Below are positions 8,890 through 20,128 of a DNA stretch of 46,889 nucleotides, piece after piece (the stretch's first letter is position 1; each line of letters opens with the position of its first letter). The position numbers and the translations under genes were made by a program. The notes under the pieces were generated by a model that was not told the DNA's origin, did no database searches, and was given only the letters and a program-made list of their open reading frames with translations. Source of the stretch: Falciphora oryzae (lineage: Eukaryota > Ascomycota > Sordariomycetes > Magnaporthales > Magnaporthaceae); NCBI GenBank assembly GCA_000733355.1, contig JNVV01000077.1:1-46889 (forward strand), written 5' to 3'.

Positions 8890-9222
8890 GTGTTGCCCTA
8901 GGGCAACACTAATCAGTGTTGGTAGGAGTGGTACTCCTATTGGGCTCGGAGATCTCCAAAAAAGGTGAACAATGATCCTTTATATCAGAGGATCAATCTA
9001 CTCTTGTGCACGAAGAGGAAAAGAATCTATCTGCCAGAGAGGGAGCAGAAGGGAGGCTATATATACACGATCCAGATCACCAAAGGGGCCCTCCACTGCT
9101 CCCAACCTCCGCGGGCTTGCGGGTCCTCGGATCCCGTGATCAGAGATCACGGGACAGGAGGATCCGGCCCTCTCTGAGCTCTGCCGATTGCCTGCACAGG
9201 CCAGTGCAATCCAACACTGGCC
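8890..9222. repeat. Cluster of short perfect palindromes and hairpins, possible solo LTR
   Basis: Perfect or near-perfect inverted repeats: GTGTTGCCCTAGGGCAACAC (8890-8909, 20-bp palindrome); TAGGAGT/ACTCCTA (8923-8939); GGAGATCTCC (8948-8957); TGATCCT/AGGATCA (8973-8995); TCCCGTGATC/GATCACGGGA with a three-base loop (9132-9154); GGCCAGTG/CACTGGCC (9199-9222). A TATATATA box lies near 9060. The stretch from TGTTGCCC (8891) to CCAACA (about 9216) has TGTTG...CAACA ends as LTRs do, but no target duplication is seen, so LTR identity is a guess. Confidence 0.5.
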
Positions 9223-11434
9223 ATGCTTTTGGAAGGCGATTCGCTTCGAAATTGTTTGTTAGACGGCAGCTGGTCTCTGGTGATTCGGTGTCTCTCCTGC
9301 ATGGCAAGGAGGCGGCTCCATGGTTACTCCAGGGGAAGGAGTGGGGAGGCTGAAAGATCGGGCGACCGACCTGAGCAGAGAGCTGGTATCTTGGCGCTGT
9401 GGTCGAGCTTCGATGCTTTGCAAGAGGGCAGGGAAAATCCCCGATTGAGCCCTTGAGCGCCGCAGTAGCTCCGGCACAAAGGCCCTAGTCTAGTGGCCTT
9501 GGACGCGCATGCGCTAGCAGCCCAGCCACAAATCCATCGGTGGCCGGTGTTGACCCACGCCGACCGCCGAGGCCATGCTTTGTTGGGCTGACGCGCTGAT
9601 GGACGCTGTGATGGACGCGGATGGAGGGCGCTGCCAAGAGTTGTTGCATTCCCTCCACAGACCGGAAGTGGTGGTGAACTCGGCAGCAGGCTGGAACGGT
9701 ACCAACTGGAGGTTGGCATCAAATACTTTGCAGATGATTGAGGGAGGGAGTCCCAGTCACGCCCAACTTGAGGCTCGCCAGCCAACCAGGCAAGAGTTCA
9801 TTTCTTCGCCCTCAATTCTGCCACGATCTACTGATCCCCAGCCCACGCGAGGAGGCAGGGCCCCTCAACTTCCAATTGCTACCTAGCGTCAACGCCCAAA
9901 GTTGATATGCCGCGACAGATAGAGTCAGGGGAGAGGAGGCGCAGAAAGGTTGGCGTGGGCGGGATGACGCTGGGGGTGGTGTAGCGGGAAGATGCGGTTG
10001 GTCGAGCCGACTGACACGCGAGAGTTTCGCCGCGATGTTCTGGATCTGCGTTTTGGTGTGCCCAACCTCTCCTGTCCGATTGCGCTTCTCTCTCTCCAGC
10101 TGCCAGTATGGGTTTCCCACGGGGATAAGCAGAGGGCGCTGGCCGAGTAAGCGGCATCGATCCCGCCACCAACGCGTCGCCGTACGCGTCGCCCTTCCAC
10201 CACCAGAAACAGGCGTGCCCATCGGAGCGCACAGTGGTGAGTCCGTGGCCTCGTCAGCGATGGCATGTTTTTGTTTGCCAGGCTAGACTCCAATGAGGCG
10301 CCGTGTCCTGACGCACTTGCACCGTTTGGGATTGGCATCCATCATTCCATGGACTTTTGTTTTTTGTTCGGTTCTTGGCCGGACTTCCCAGCCTGCCAGC
10401 CTGCCATTTTCCCATTGTTTTCCCTTCCCCCAATTGCGATGGCCTCGACCCGAGACGCTCAGACACCCTCTGATCGACAAGGGAGCGCCGTCGGACGGCC
10501 GTCGGGGGACTTGGCGCAACCCGAAAACGCACGGCACTCACGGGCGGGAAATGTTCCGCGGGCTTGGCCTGCTTCTTTTCTCTCTTCTCCCCTGCCGCGC
10601 GCCCCTCGTAAAAAGTCAAAAGGCGTCGTCCCACCCATGCGCAGGCGTTGTTTGACTTTTCCGCGACCGAGGGGGGATGTTCTTGCTCGGATGCGACCAA
10701 GCGGGCATCGACGCGATACGCGAGGGGGGAGGGGCGAGGGACGAAGCGGAGGGGACAGAGGGCATGGCCATCCCGGCAAGGGAGGTTGAAAAAGGCTGTA
10801 ATTCCCGCCCCACCATCACGACCCTCCTCGACCGAGAATGTTTCCAGCAGCGACGGGTAAGCTTTTCGCCCGCCCTGCTTGGGATGTTTCGTTTCAGACA
10901 GGGCAGAGTCGATCTGCACAAGGGGGAGGGCCACCAGCAGGCGTAGCACATCAGCAACGCCTTGCAAGGCGGCGATCGTCTTGTGACTCGCCTTGAGCTG
11001 CGGGACTGGGGTCCCTCCAAACTAATCCCATCCCAGCCACCCTCCTTGGCCGCCTGGGCCAAGAGGCTTGTTCAAAAGCTGCCCAAAAGCCCCCTTTTTG
11101 CTGCTTGACTGCACCTTCTCCTGCTTCCCGTCCCATTGCTCTTCCGCGATACTATAAGCTGCATGCCACCAGCCGAGCACAACACGAGAATAACAACCGG
11201 GGCAAGGAGCCGGCCCGACGGCAAGCGTGAACAGGGAAAGGCCCGAGATAGAAGTCGACACGACGCGGCGTCCCCCCACCGAGCTCCGAGCCCGTCACTG
11301 GCCCACGGTCCGAGCACCGTCATTCCAGCGAGTCAACACTCAATAACAGCCCCCGGCCTGCCAGACGTGACCGCCCCGAGGCCAATAGGAGCCTGCTAGA
11401 CACGGGAACGGCGACGGCGTCGGCGGGCGGCCAC
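9223..11434. other. GC-rich stretch with no recognised gene
   Basis: Several overlapping open frames of 80-240 codons exist on both strands, but they are low-complexity and of the kind GC-rich DNA gives by chance. None shows a domain, signal peptide or splice structure I recognise. The last 300 bases probably include the promoter of the gene at 11435; an ACTATAAGC box-like sequence lies at about 11151. This stretch marks the abrupt change from AT-rich repeats to GC-rich DNA. Confidence 0.5.
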
Positions 11435-12499
11435 ATGATCGCCCGGGCTGCCGAGAGCCATCCGGATAACACAAACAACCAACACATCCCTCACCTGCTA
11501 CTACTCAGCACAACAAACGCCCACCACAGCGGCCCGGAGCGGCCCGGAGCGGCCGGGTCGACCACAGCCCCAACCCTGGCTTGCACACCATCACCCACCG
11601 TGCCGTTGCCAGCCAGCAACAGCGCGGCGACGGCGGCCGCGGCGACGGTGACGGTCGTCATCGCGCACACGCCGTCGCCGGGCGGGGACGGGGGCACTCC
11701 CGCGTCCGCCGCCTACGACGACCACCGCTCCGCCAACACGGTGCTGGTGGCCACCTTCTGCAGCATCTTCGGCCTCGTCGCGCTCGCCGGCACCGTTGTG
11801 CTGCTGTGGAAGCGCTGCCTGGCCCGTAGCGTGAGGGAGGAGAAGCGGCGCCTGTCGGAGATGAAGCTCAAGGGAAAGGAGGGGGAGAGCGACGTCACCG
11901 CCGCCGCCGCCGCAGCCGGGGGCTACGACCTCGGCGGCGTGATGAGGGTGGCCGTGGATCCTGGCCCGCGCGCGACGATGACGACGGAGACGACCAGCAC
12001 GACGCTCTCGCCGCCCGCAGCAGCAGCAAGAGCGCCAGCACCATACGCCCACTACCGGGGAGGCGACATCGAGATGGCGGCGAGCGAGCAGAAGAAGAGC
12101 CGGCGGTGGTGGGGCTGGTGGGGCGGGCAGAGCGCGAGGTCATCAGGGTATGGCGGCGGCAGCGGCGATGAGGAGCGGGGTGTGGTCACGGGGCCGCCAG
12201 AGACAGGGCCTGTATGGGGGGTCAGCCCGCCGTGGGACGTGACGGACCTGTACGACCCGACGCGGCCGGCGGCGGGCACCGACAGCGACGGCGACTCGAT
12301 CCGGCCGGATCAGCGGCGCATCACGCTGCCGGGGACCATGTCGCGCACGCTGCCCAAGATCGTGGCGCAGACGCCGCACCGCGGGGGCGTCGTGGGCGGG
12401 CCGGGGTACAGGCCCAGCGTCCGGCGCGCCGCGGACAGGGAGTCGATACTATCGCGCGGCAGGGCGCGGACGCGGTTCGATCCTAACAATGTAATATGA
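11435..12499 (+). CDS. Single-pass membrane protein, hypothetical
   Basis: A 354-residue frame with one predicted membrane segment (about residues 101-125, NTVLVATFCSIFGLVALAGT followed by VVLLW). The next residues are basic (KRCLARSVREEKRR), placing the C-terminal side in the cytosol by the positive-inside rule. The N-terminal 100 residues are rich in Ser, Thr, Pro and Ala, like an extracellular, possibly O-glycosylated stalk, though no clear signal peptide precedes it; the true start could lie in an upstream exon. The C-terminal 230 residues are low complexity with poly-Ala, a WWGWWGG patch and a basic tail. Such layouts occur in fungal wall-sensor-like proteins, but no family is recognised and no partner is implied by neighbours. 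Confidence 0.5.
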   Translation: MIARAAESHPDNTNNQHIPHLLLLSTTNAHHSGPERPGAAGSTTAPTLACTPSPTVPLPASNSAATAAAATVTVVIAHTPSPGGDGGTPASAAYDDHRSANTVLVATFCSIFGLVALAGTVVLLWKRCLARSVREEKRRLSEMKLKGKEGESDVTAAAAAAGGYDLGGVMRVAVDPGPRATMTTETTSTTLSPPAAAARAPAPYAHYRGGDIEMAASEQKKSRRWWGWWGGQSARSSGYGGGSGDEERGVVTGPPETGPVWGVSPPWDVTDLYDPTRPAAGTDSDGDSIRPDQRRITLPGTMSRTLPKIVAQTPHRGGVVGGPGYRPSVRRAADRESILSRGRARTRFDPNNVI

Positions 12500-12830
12500 G
12501 TAATGACGGATTTCACGTGCCCTGGTGTTCTATAGGGATCCATCCCGGAGGGAAGGGACTTGGCAAGTTTGTATATATTGACATGGCTGGCTTCGGGCGG
12601 GTTTGTCATTCGCGCTCATTGGCGCAGCACTGTGTTGGGATCTTGGCTCCATTGGAGCCTAAGGGAAAAGGTTAATTATCTACGGAGGGAGATAATGGAC
12701 TAATACTCAATACTTCGGCACCACTAGTTCCCGGGGCGTGTTCCTCAAAGTCAACATCCATCAATATTTCCCGGAGAACCCTCGTGAAGCAGCTCCTGCT
12801 CCCACTCCACCTCGCCCCTGGACACCTGTC
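12500..12830. other. Intergenic, converging gene ends
   Basis: Lies between the 3' ends of a plus-strand gene and a decayed minus-strand gene. It contains the short inverted repeat CTACGGAGGGAG near 12678 but no convincing coding sequence or terminator signal. Confidence 0.4.
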
Positions 12831-15215
12831 TCAGTACCCAGTGTCTCCGTCTCCAAGGAAATGGCTTCGGCCTCTCGATCGAGGCGGGACCCCGCCACTT
12901 GCTGACCCACCCAGCTCCATGAGCGAGCCGTCGAGGCGGAAAGGCTCACCCACATTCTGGGCGCGTAGGCTCACCCACTCCGCTTCCGACGCCAAGTCAG
13001 GGTGGATGAGGCGATCCAAGGTGATGAACCTGCCGGGCCGGTCATGAGCAGCTTGATCGTTGGCCCTCCCCGGCCGTTTCTCCGGCCCTTGCAGAGGTCC
13101 AAAGGGCGTTCACGATACGCTCGAAGTCGTGCTTCCATCCATAGACGTCGGACTCGAATGATGTGGTATCATCCACGATGATGTACAGAGTGACGTCGGG
13201 AGGTATCTGCCGGACGAGCTGTACCAAGACGTAGAGCAGCGTCCTTGTATGCCTGCCGCCGTCCTTCGGGCCACGGTCGGGCTCGTCGGCAGCGGAGAGA
13301 TCGTCGAGGAGATAGCTGTTCCCCCGCAAGAATCCAAGGTCGGGCGATTTCCAACGACCCCGGCCCCACGGCAGGGCCTGCTGTAGAAGCTGACTGATCA
13401 TGCTGCGCAGCATGCTTCGGGGGCTCGCGAACCGCTCTCTCGGGGAGCTGTGGAGGCTGCAGGCGAAGAAGACCACTGCAGCGGTGGCTACGAACGGCTC
13501 GTCGGCCTGGGGAAAGGAGTGGGCGCGAAGGAGCGACATGGCCAAGACGGAGCAAAAGACGGACAAGGGCGAGATGCGGCCCTTTGCGACTCTGGAGCAG
13601 TGGCCCTCCACGAGGATGGCGCCTGTCCCGCTCCCTCGGAGCCAGTGCTGGAACTGCGGCATCTGCAAGAGAGGGTTGGCGCGGCCTTTGGCGCTTTCGC
13701 TGAATCCCGCCCCCGGGCGGGTGAGATGCTCCACGTCTTCGATGGGCAGATTTTCGGACTCCGACTCCCTAAGAACATAGCCTTGGAGGCTATGACGATT
13801 GATTCGTGGGCTTTCCACACGCGCAGAGCTTGAGTTTCGAAGCATGCCAGTCGGATGGCCCGATTGGAGGGCGGCAAACGCTATGATTTGACTTCTAGTT
13901 AGGTCCGTTGTTGGCGGCAGACTTTTTGGAGAAAGTCTGTCTGGTGGTCAATGTGACTTACTAGTAATACCACTTGAATCTCTGGCGTTGTTGAGGCTTC
14001 TGACCCGCATCACTTCCGAGACCATCTAGTAGAGATTGTTGAGCGGTTCGATGGACTCGATCGACTTTGCCATGAGATCGAGACGCCGAACTTGCTGAGC
14101 TAAGGTCAGCTTGGTCTCTGACACGGCGGCTCGTGAGGTGACCCTCAGTCCTGACGACGTTAAGACCCCGACTGGTGTCTTGAATTCTTTTGCTGTCCAG
14201 CATCTCGGCATAAGCTTTGAGCCCCTACAATGCAGAGTCGATGGGGGCCACAAGAGACTCCACCTCCTTAACAGCGTCCACGAACACATCATTAAATCCT
14301 CTTGCTAGCCATTTCTTCACTTTTGAAAGGCTAGTTTCTGCCTCGGCTGGTCAAAGCCAATTTCGTGTCAGCAATTATGTAGAGTGTGAATGTTTGCTGA
14401 AGACTGCTCGTGAACACATTGATTAAAAACCTGAATAACATACCATTAGCTTTCCTATCTTGGCGTAAGAGAATGTTGATAAGTGCAGGAATGCATTCGA
14501 AGAGTTTGTGATGTAGGGCCTCAATTTTCTGTATAATGGTAGGCTCGCACCGATAGATGCTCCGGATTCTGCACGCAGTGGCCAGAGAAAGTGGGATAGA
14601 TTCGAAACAGGCAAAGATTTTTTGGCACGCATCCGATCTTCGTTTCACGGCCTGGAGCAAAGAGTGTTTCCCGTCCTCAGCAAACATCTGAGTTCTGTAT
14701 CCCTCTACGGGATGTGACTCACATTGAAGATGACAGTTAACCCAACCTTCAGCACGCCCAGTCCGTCGTCTGTGGGTATGAACTCAAGTAGCGGCTCCAA
14801 ATTGCGTTGCGGGCCGTTTCCGTGTCGCATCCAAGATCGGAGTGGCCCTTTGCTGTGTTGCTCTTGCTTCGCTTGGTTCATCTCGTCTATGACGTGCTCC
14901 CATGTGCAAGATTCAGAGTTCAGCTAGACTAGGTAACGCTCCAGGTAAGAGTTGATCGCCAGGTGCATCGCCCTGAAGCATCAATGATCCCTCCTGTCAG
15001 TGTAGTGTCTTGTCCGAGAAGGGCGAGTGAGCTTGCCTGTGGCCGCCGCTGGGGGCATAGACGGCATGCTGTTCATCGAATCGCACAGCTGTTGTAGAGA
15101 GGCTTTGCGAGTGGCTTCTTCCTTTGGTTATACGCCATGCGCCGAAGACCTCGCGCTCTGAATCGTCGGTGAGACGCTTCATCAGTGCCCCGGGAGGGTT
15201 TCTTTCGAGTTCCAT
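12831..15215 (-). pseudogene. Decayed DUF7708-like / STAND-type fungal protein gene
   Basis: Minus-strand pieces line up with one fungal family. From ATG 15215: MELERNPPGALMKRL; then ESCTWEHVIDEMNQAK through LLEFIPTDDGLGVLKVGLTV to a possible GTGAGT intron at about 14735; then KIFACFESIPLSLATACRIR and LFECIPALINILL, the helical DUF7708-like region at N-termini of fungal STAND/NLR-like proteins. A heptad-like stretch LAQQVRRLDLMAKSIE follows. The 13042-13845 frame has FQHWLRGSGTGAILVEGHC, AVVFFACSLH, MLRSMISQLLQQ and VTLYIIVDD, resembling a degenerate NACHT/P-loop region with no GKT motif visible. It ends near DRLIHPDLASEAEWVSL in a different frame (to 12831). An internal stop near 14230 and frame changes suggest a pseudogene, though undetected introns could explain some. 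Confidence 0.5.
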
Positions 15216-16444
15216 AATGGTGGATGGGCGATGATCGGGCCTACGTGGGGGGCAAGGATGGCGGATGGGGCGAGGGCGTTGGGGAACAATGAAATGCTGG
15301 GTGGGTGAACAATGCCGGATTGAGAGGCTACAATGGGACAAAGAATGTGCCGAGGCAGGCAGGCTAGCGTGAAAGGGAATGGAGCACGAAGACAGGGGCG
15401 ATTCGTATTTTCTGGGGTTCAGGAGGAAGCACTTCTGGGCGAGGTTATGTACGGACATGCGGGGGTGGTGGTGTAGCCAGCCAGCCTTCTCTCTCTCTTA
15501 GAGGCTCAGCATCAACCATCAACCGCACCACCTGGAGTCATCAATTTGGATGTACTGCGGTCGAACTGTGGGTTCTCGGAGGGTAGAAATGTAGCACAGG
15601 TGTGCCGAACACCAGCCGCCGCTGCCTGACGCCTTAGTCCTGAGACCGCCCCAAATTGACACGCGCCTATCGGGACTATTCAGCAAGCTGATCACACACA
15701 CGAGGAGGTACAGAAGAAGTTGGGGGAGGAAATGAAGGTAGTGCCTAGCGGTCGCGTAGCACAACTAGGAAGGTATTTCTCCGCCGACGCTTAGCAATCC
15801 AAAGGTTGTGCTGGGGGTGGAAGGATGGGCAGACAGCACTCCGCATACCCGGGTGACGATGGTCCAGTGCGCATGCGCGATAAGGGCGAGACGACATGGG
15901 CCGGAGAGCCTGCCCATCACGATATAGGCAGGCGGGCGGGGTGCATCCAAAGCGGCAGGGGCGACGTCGATCTTCGCTCGTTTCATGCGTCAGCGGACAT
16001 TGGACATTACACGACACCTCCGGCATGCAAGAGACGGGTGCCTCGTTTGAGAGAACCCGGAGTTCGACATCAAGTGGTGTCCTGATAGAATTGCTCTGGT
16101 GTTCCCGCATTGCCTTGGCTGCAGGTCGATAGCCGTAGCGTCACGCCTACATAAGCGAGCCCACTGGCCGGGGAGAGCGGGCTGAGCCTGGCGGCTGTCC
16201 CATTGGATGCGGCTCAAGGGGGTACAGAGTCCCCTTGGAGAACCCGGGATTGGTAAAAAGAGCTTGCCCCCTGCCAGCCGGTAACCACCTACCTGGGCAC
16301 CTACCTAGGTAACTATGTAAGATAACCTGAAAGCCGGGCTGGCAGCATTTCCCTCGCCCGGGATCGTTGGCCTCCTCCACCCTGTCCCAAGCTGGGAGCT
16401 TGTTTGTGCGGTGTCGGGGTGCGTGCCCACTGCCTACTCTATGA
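15216..16444. other. Divergent intergenic region with TAGGTA-type motifs
   Basis: Lies between the divergent starts of the two decayed genes. Open frames here look like chance. At 16281-16320 there is a run of related motifs, GTAACCACCTACCTGGGCAC followed by CTACCTAGGTAAC, with inverted copies of ACCTA/TAGGT. Similar motifs lie upstream of the giant gene at 20511-20587. They may be promoter elements, but no regulator is implied by the sequence. Confidence 0.4.
16281..16320. promoter_or_regulatory. ACCTACCT/TAGGTA motif run
   Basis: Four ACCT-type half-sites in 40 bases, with the palindrome ACCTAGGT at its right side, about 160 bases ahead of the ATG at 16445. The position suits a promoter element. 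The same half-site is repeated ahead of the gene at 21117. Confidence 0.3.
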
Positions 16445-19400
16445 TTGATGCGACATCTACCAGACAGTACAGAAACTATGGCAGAGGTAAAGCCGCCGGA
16501 GACTCAAAATTTGCCTTACAAGTACCCCTCTCCGAGCCCCGAGCCTGTCGACGATCTCTCGCGAAACGACAACCACAAGCCGGAGGAGGGCCACCAGGAG
16601 GATGGCAGCCTCAATCTGGATACCGTCGCCGAGGTGAAGTTCTGCGATTGGAAGAACTTCAAAACCCGTTTCTCGGGCGCCGAGCACGCGATCGAGGTCC
16701 TGATGAGCAGCGATGATCTGGAGCTGCAATCCAGTCGGAACAGCCGAGGCGCATGACCAAGGGGAAGAGGGACGAATACCTGGACGGCAACCATATCCCC
16801 GCCCACCGCGGGAACGCATTCACCACAAGCAGCGAGCTGGGGTTCGAGCGCATCCGCATCAACTGCAGTATCATCCTGGGCCACCTGGCTGGCGTCAGCG
16901 ACTACAACAGGTCCTGGATGATGCAGTCGCACACCTTCCTCATTCCCTTCGCCTTCCTGATACACCACCAAGATGCCATGCGCGCAGCCCTCCAGGGCCT
17001 CAAGAAAAAGCTTGAGTCGCGCGGCGAGGCCGGCAGTTCGGGCACGGCGGCCGGCTTGCCCGCCGTGGCGGGCCCCGCGACCAGAGACGGGGTGCTTGCT
17101 GCGGAGATGGTATCGGACAAGGGCTACCGGTAACTGAAGTGCTACGTCGACTTCGTCGAGGAGAACCTCATTCTGCATTACCGTCTCTTCGAGAAGGCGG
17201 ACCACGCGAACCCCAAGAAGATCCGGTTTGACGACCTTTGGTGCCTCTTCCGCCAGGGTGGGCTCCTTTTCCGGCACCAGGATAATGCTGATCGGGTTCC
17301 TGAGCGTCGCTTCGCACAAGACAATGCCGGCACGAGGGACAAAGCCGCCAGGGCTCCGAACGCGTCAGATGGGCTCAGCTGGTCGTTCATCTCCTCGACC
17401 GACGTGCACGTGGTTCTCCTTGCAATATTCATCGTGGTGCCTGGTCAAGATTGGGAGACGGACTCCTTGGACACGGGAGCCAAGGGTAAACTGGGTCAAA
17501 AGGGAGAGCGCTAGACCGACCGAGCCGTCCGCGCGATGGTGCAGGCTTACTACATCGACTACAACGGAACACGCTACTGGCCGGTGCTGGACAGTGTGCC
17601 GATTCCTGTCTTCCGAGGCGAGATGGAGATCCACAACTTACCAATCTTCCCTGACAGGTTTCTGGGTAACAGTGATGGCTTGCTCAAGAAGTCTCGACAG
17701 CTGGGAGAAGAGTTCCGTAATCTCATCATGATGTCTCAAGCGGGACACGAGACATTATCCTACGATGGGTGGTCCTACACAAGGCATCCCCTGGGCATGC
17801 TCTTGCCACGGGCGGGGACGCCAGTGCTGCCGTCTGGGGCGATACAACCGGAGCAGCCCGAGTACATCGAGTCCGACATCGTCGTTGATTTCGCCGAGGT
17901 CTTCCATAAGATACTTTCATGGCGTCCTCGGTTTGAGAGGTTCGACGGAGACCTCAACACTATCCCCGAAACCGTCTACGACAAGTTCCCGGTAATCTCC
18001 CACCTTGCTGGCACCAAGGGGGAGCGGATCAGAGAAGTGGTGGTGGACGACGGTAAGATCGGCAATCTGAGATGGAACACAATGTCTAAGAAGGATTCCT
18101 GGATCATGGATAACTTCCGGACGGGGGATGGCGTGCGTTCCAAACAACCGGAAAGATCGAGATTCACCGACGAGGATTTAATGCTGCTGCTAGCAAGAGT
18201 GATGGCATACGCACTGAGAGATCGCAGATTTTTCGTAGGTGCACCGGATGTCTAGGAGGCAGCCTAACAAGAGGGATACGAGCTAACAGGCGCTTCATAT
18301 CTGCAGGCTGCCGACATCAAAAACATTAGACAGGCCCCGTGGCCAAGCGAGGAGAACCCATTCAACGCGCTCAGGATCAAAAAGGGTCACAAGGAGACAA
18401 TCCTTGCGCTCGTCAAGGAGCATTTCGTCAAGAAGGCTTTGGCGGCGGAAGTCCAGCAACGTGGTGGCGACTCGGAGCAATGCCGGATCAGGATTTCATC
18501 CGGGGCAAGGGGAAGAGGTTGGTAATCCTTTTGCACGGCGCACCTGGTGCCGGAAGACTGCAACCGCCGAGGCAGTGGGCCTGCGCAACAAAAGGCCACT
18601 TTTCCTCATTATATGTGGCGATCTCGGCCCGTACCCCGTAGTAGTCGAGAATCAACTCAAGCAGATCTTCCGCTTGGCCAACTTGTGGGACTGCATCTTT
18701 CTTCTCGACGAGGCCGACATTTTTCTATCTCAGCGTCAGAAAAGGGACGAGAGCATAAAGAGGAACGCCATGGTTTCGAGTAAGTCCAGAAAACGGACCC
18801 TGAGTCCCGGGACCTTCAGACAGATTGCCCTCGGGATAACTGGCAATGGCATGCTCGGGGATAACTAGTCTTTCTGCGCACACTTGAGTATTGCCCAGGC
18901 ATTCTTTTCCTCACGGCCAACCGTGTCGGTGTCATTGATGAGGCCGTCAAGTCTCGTGTCCATGTCAGCTTGCACTATCCGACCCTTGGTCGGGACGAAA
19001 CCTGCGATCTGTTCAAGATGAACATCCGGCGCCTGAAGACAATTGAGAAGGCACGGGCCTACACCCTGCGTGCGGGGCCAGCCAGTTCCAGCAGGGGTCA
19101 GGACGACGGCGATACGCGGGAGATGATAATCAGGGAGAAGGAGATCATGGCGTTTGCCCGTGAACACTTTGACCGCGACAGTAACACGCGATGGAACGGG
19201 CGACAGATCCGCAACGCCTTCGAGATCGCTGCGTCGCTCGCTCGTAATGAGACACAAGACCGACCGAACAAGAGGCGGGGGGAAGTCGCAAGGCGGAAAA
19301 GGATGACGGCTGGGAGGAGGATGACGGCCCTGAGGGTTCCGAGCATGACGACGAGGGCAGGAAGAACTCAGCGCCATATATCGGCCGGAAGCACTTTCTT

Positions 19401-20128
19401 CGGGTCGAGGAGGGACGGCCGACTTCGACCGCATGAGGCGAGACATCCTTCGCAAGACGGACAACGAGCTGGCCCTAGAGGGGGAGGAGCGCGCGTTCGA
19501 ACGCGAGCCGTACAGCCGGGGAGGTCGGAGGTACCAAGACCGACGCGCGCCGCCCCCGCAGAGGTAATACTACCCAGAACCGCCGAGCAGGGGTGACCAG
19601 GAGTGGGGGCATGGAGACGACGGGTGGAACGAGCGGTACCGCGGCGGCGATAGGCGCGGGCCCCGCAGCCAGCAGTATGACAGGGGCGACTATGGCGAGG
19701 GCTACTCGCGCACGCCTTCGCCGCCGCGTCGCCGTGGGCACTCCCCGCGCCGTGACGAGGGTCCTCGGTCCAGGGGTTACGGGAGGGGACACGGCGCCCG
19801 GGGCGCTCGGCACCGCTCCCGCTCACGCTCTCGCTCCCGCTCTCGGTCTGTGTTAGGGTCACGGCGGCCGCCTCGTGGAGGGGAAGAAGCAGAGCGTCGA
19901 GGGGAAGAAGCAGAGCGTCGAGGGGAAGAAGCAGAGCGTCGAGAGGAAGGCTATGCGATCTTTAGGGTCCGGGTCGGAGGGTTCGACGGGAGGTCGGCGT
20001 CGGGCGGAGCAGGGGAAAGAGTCGAGAAGGGGCGAGGGGGACGAGGACGACGGCGAGTATTTAAGTGGTGCGCGTCGCTGCGCGGGCGGTCTCTTTTTGC
20101 TGGCGGCGGCACCTTGTGCAAACTTTGA
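16445..20128 (+). pseudogene. DUF7025-AAA+ ATPase, disrupted
   Basis: Matches the fungal family of large AAA+ ATPases with an N-terminal DUF7025. Segments: an N-terminal CDWKNFKTRF block; FERIRINCSIILGHLAGV; FVEENLILHYRLFEKA and IRFDDLWCLFRQGGL; AYYIDYNGTRYWPV and MEIHNLPIFPDRF (DUF7025). A clean intron at 18235-18306 joins LRDRRFF to AADIKNIRQAPW. Then Walker A HGAPGAG plus KTATAEAV, Walker B CIFLLDEADIF, a second intron (18780-18868), FLTANRVGVIDEAVKSRVHV (sensor 1 region), and RWNGRQIRNAFEIA (sensor 2). Defects: frame change near 16745, stops at 17131 and 19565, frame change near 18480, and one missing base at 18552-18553 inside Walker A. A disordered tail with an RS-dipeptide run follows (about 19820-19850). 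Confidence 0.75.
19878..19940 (+). repeat. Three tandem 21-bp repeats
   Basis: The 21-base unit beginning GAGGGGAAGAAGCAGAGCG is repeated three times without change (19878-19898, 19899-19919, 19920-19940), with a partial fourth copy. Being a multiple of three, it encodes a seven-residue repeat (GEEAERR-type) in the frame of the ATPase tail, so copy-number change would keep the frame. Confidence 0.9.

Noticed and set aside
10254..10967. 237-codon minus-strand frame overlapping several others in 10.2-11.0 kb
   Set aside because: Low complexity, overlapping frames on both strands, no domain; expected by chance in GC-rich DNA.
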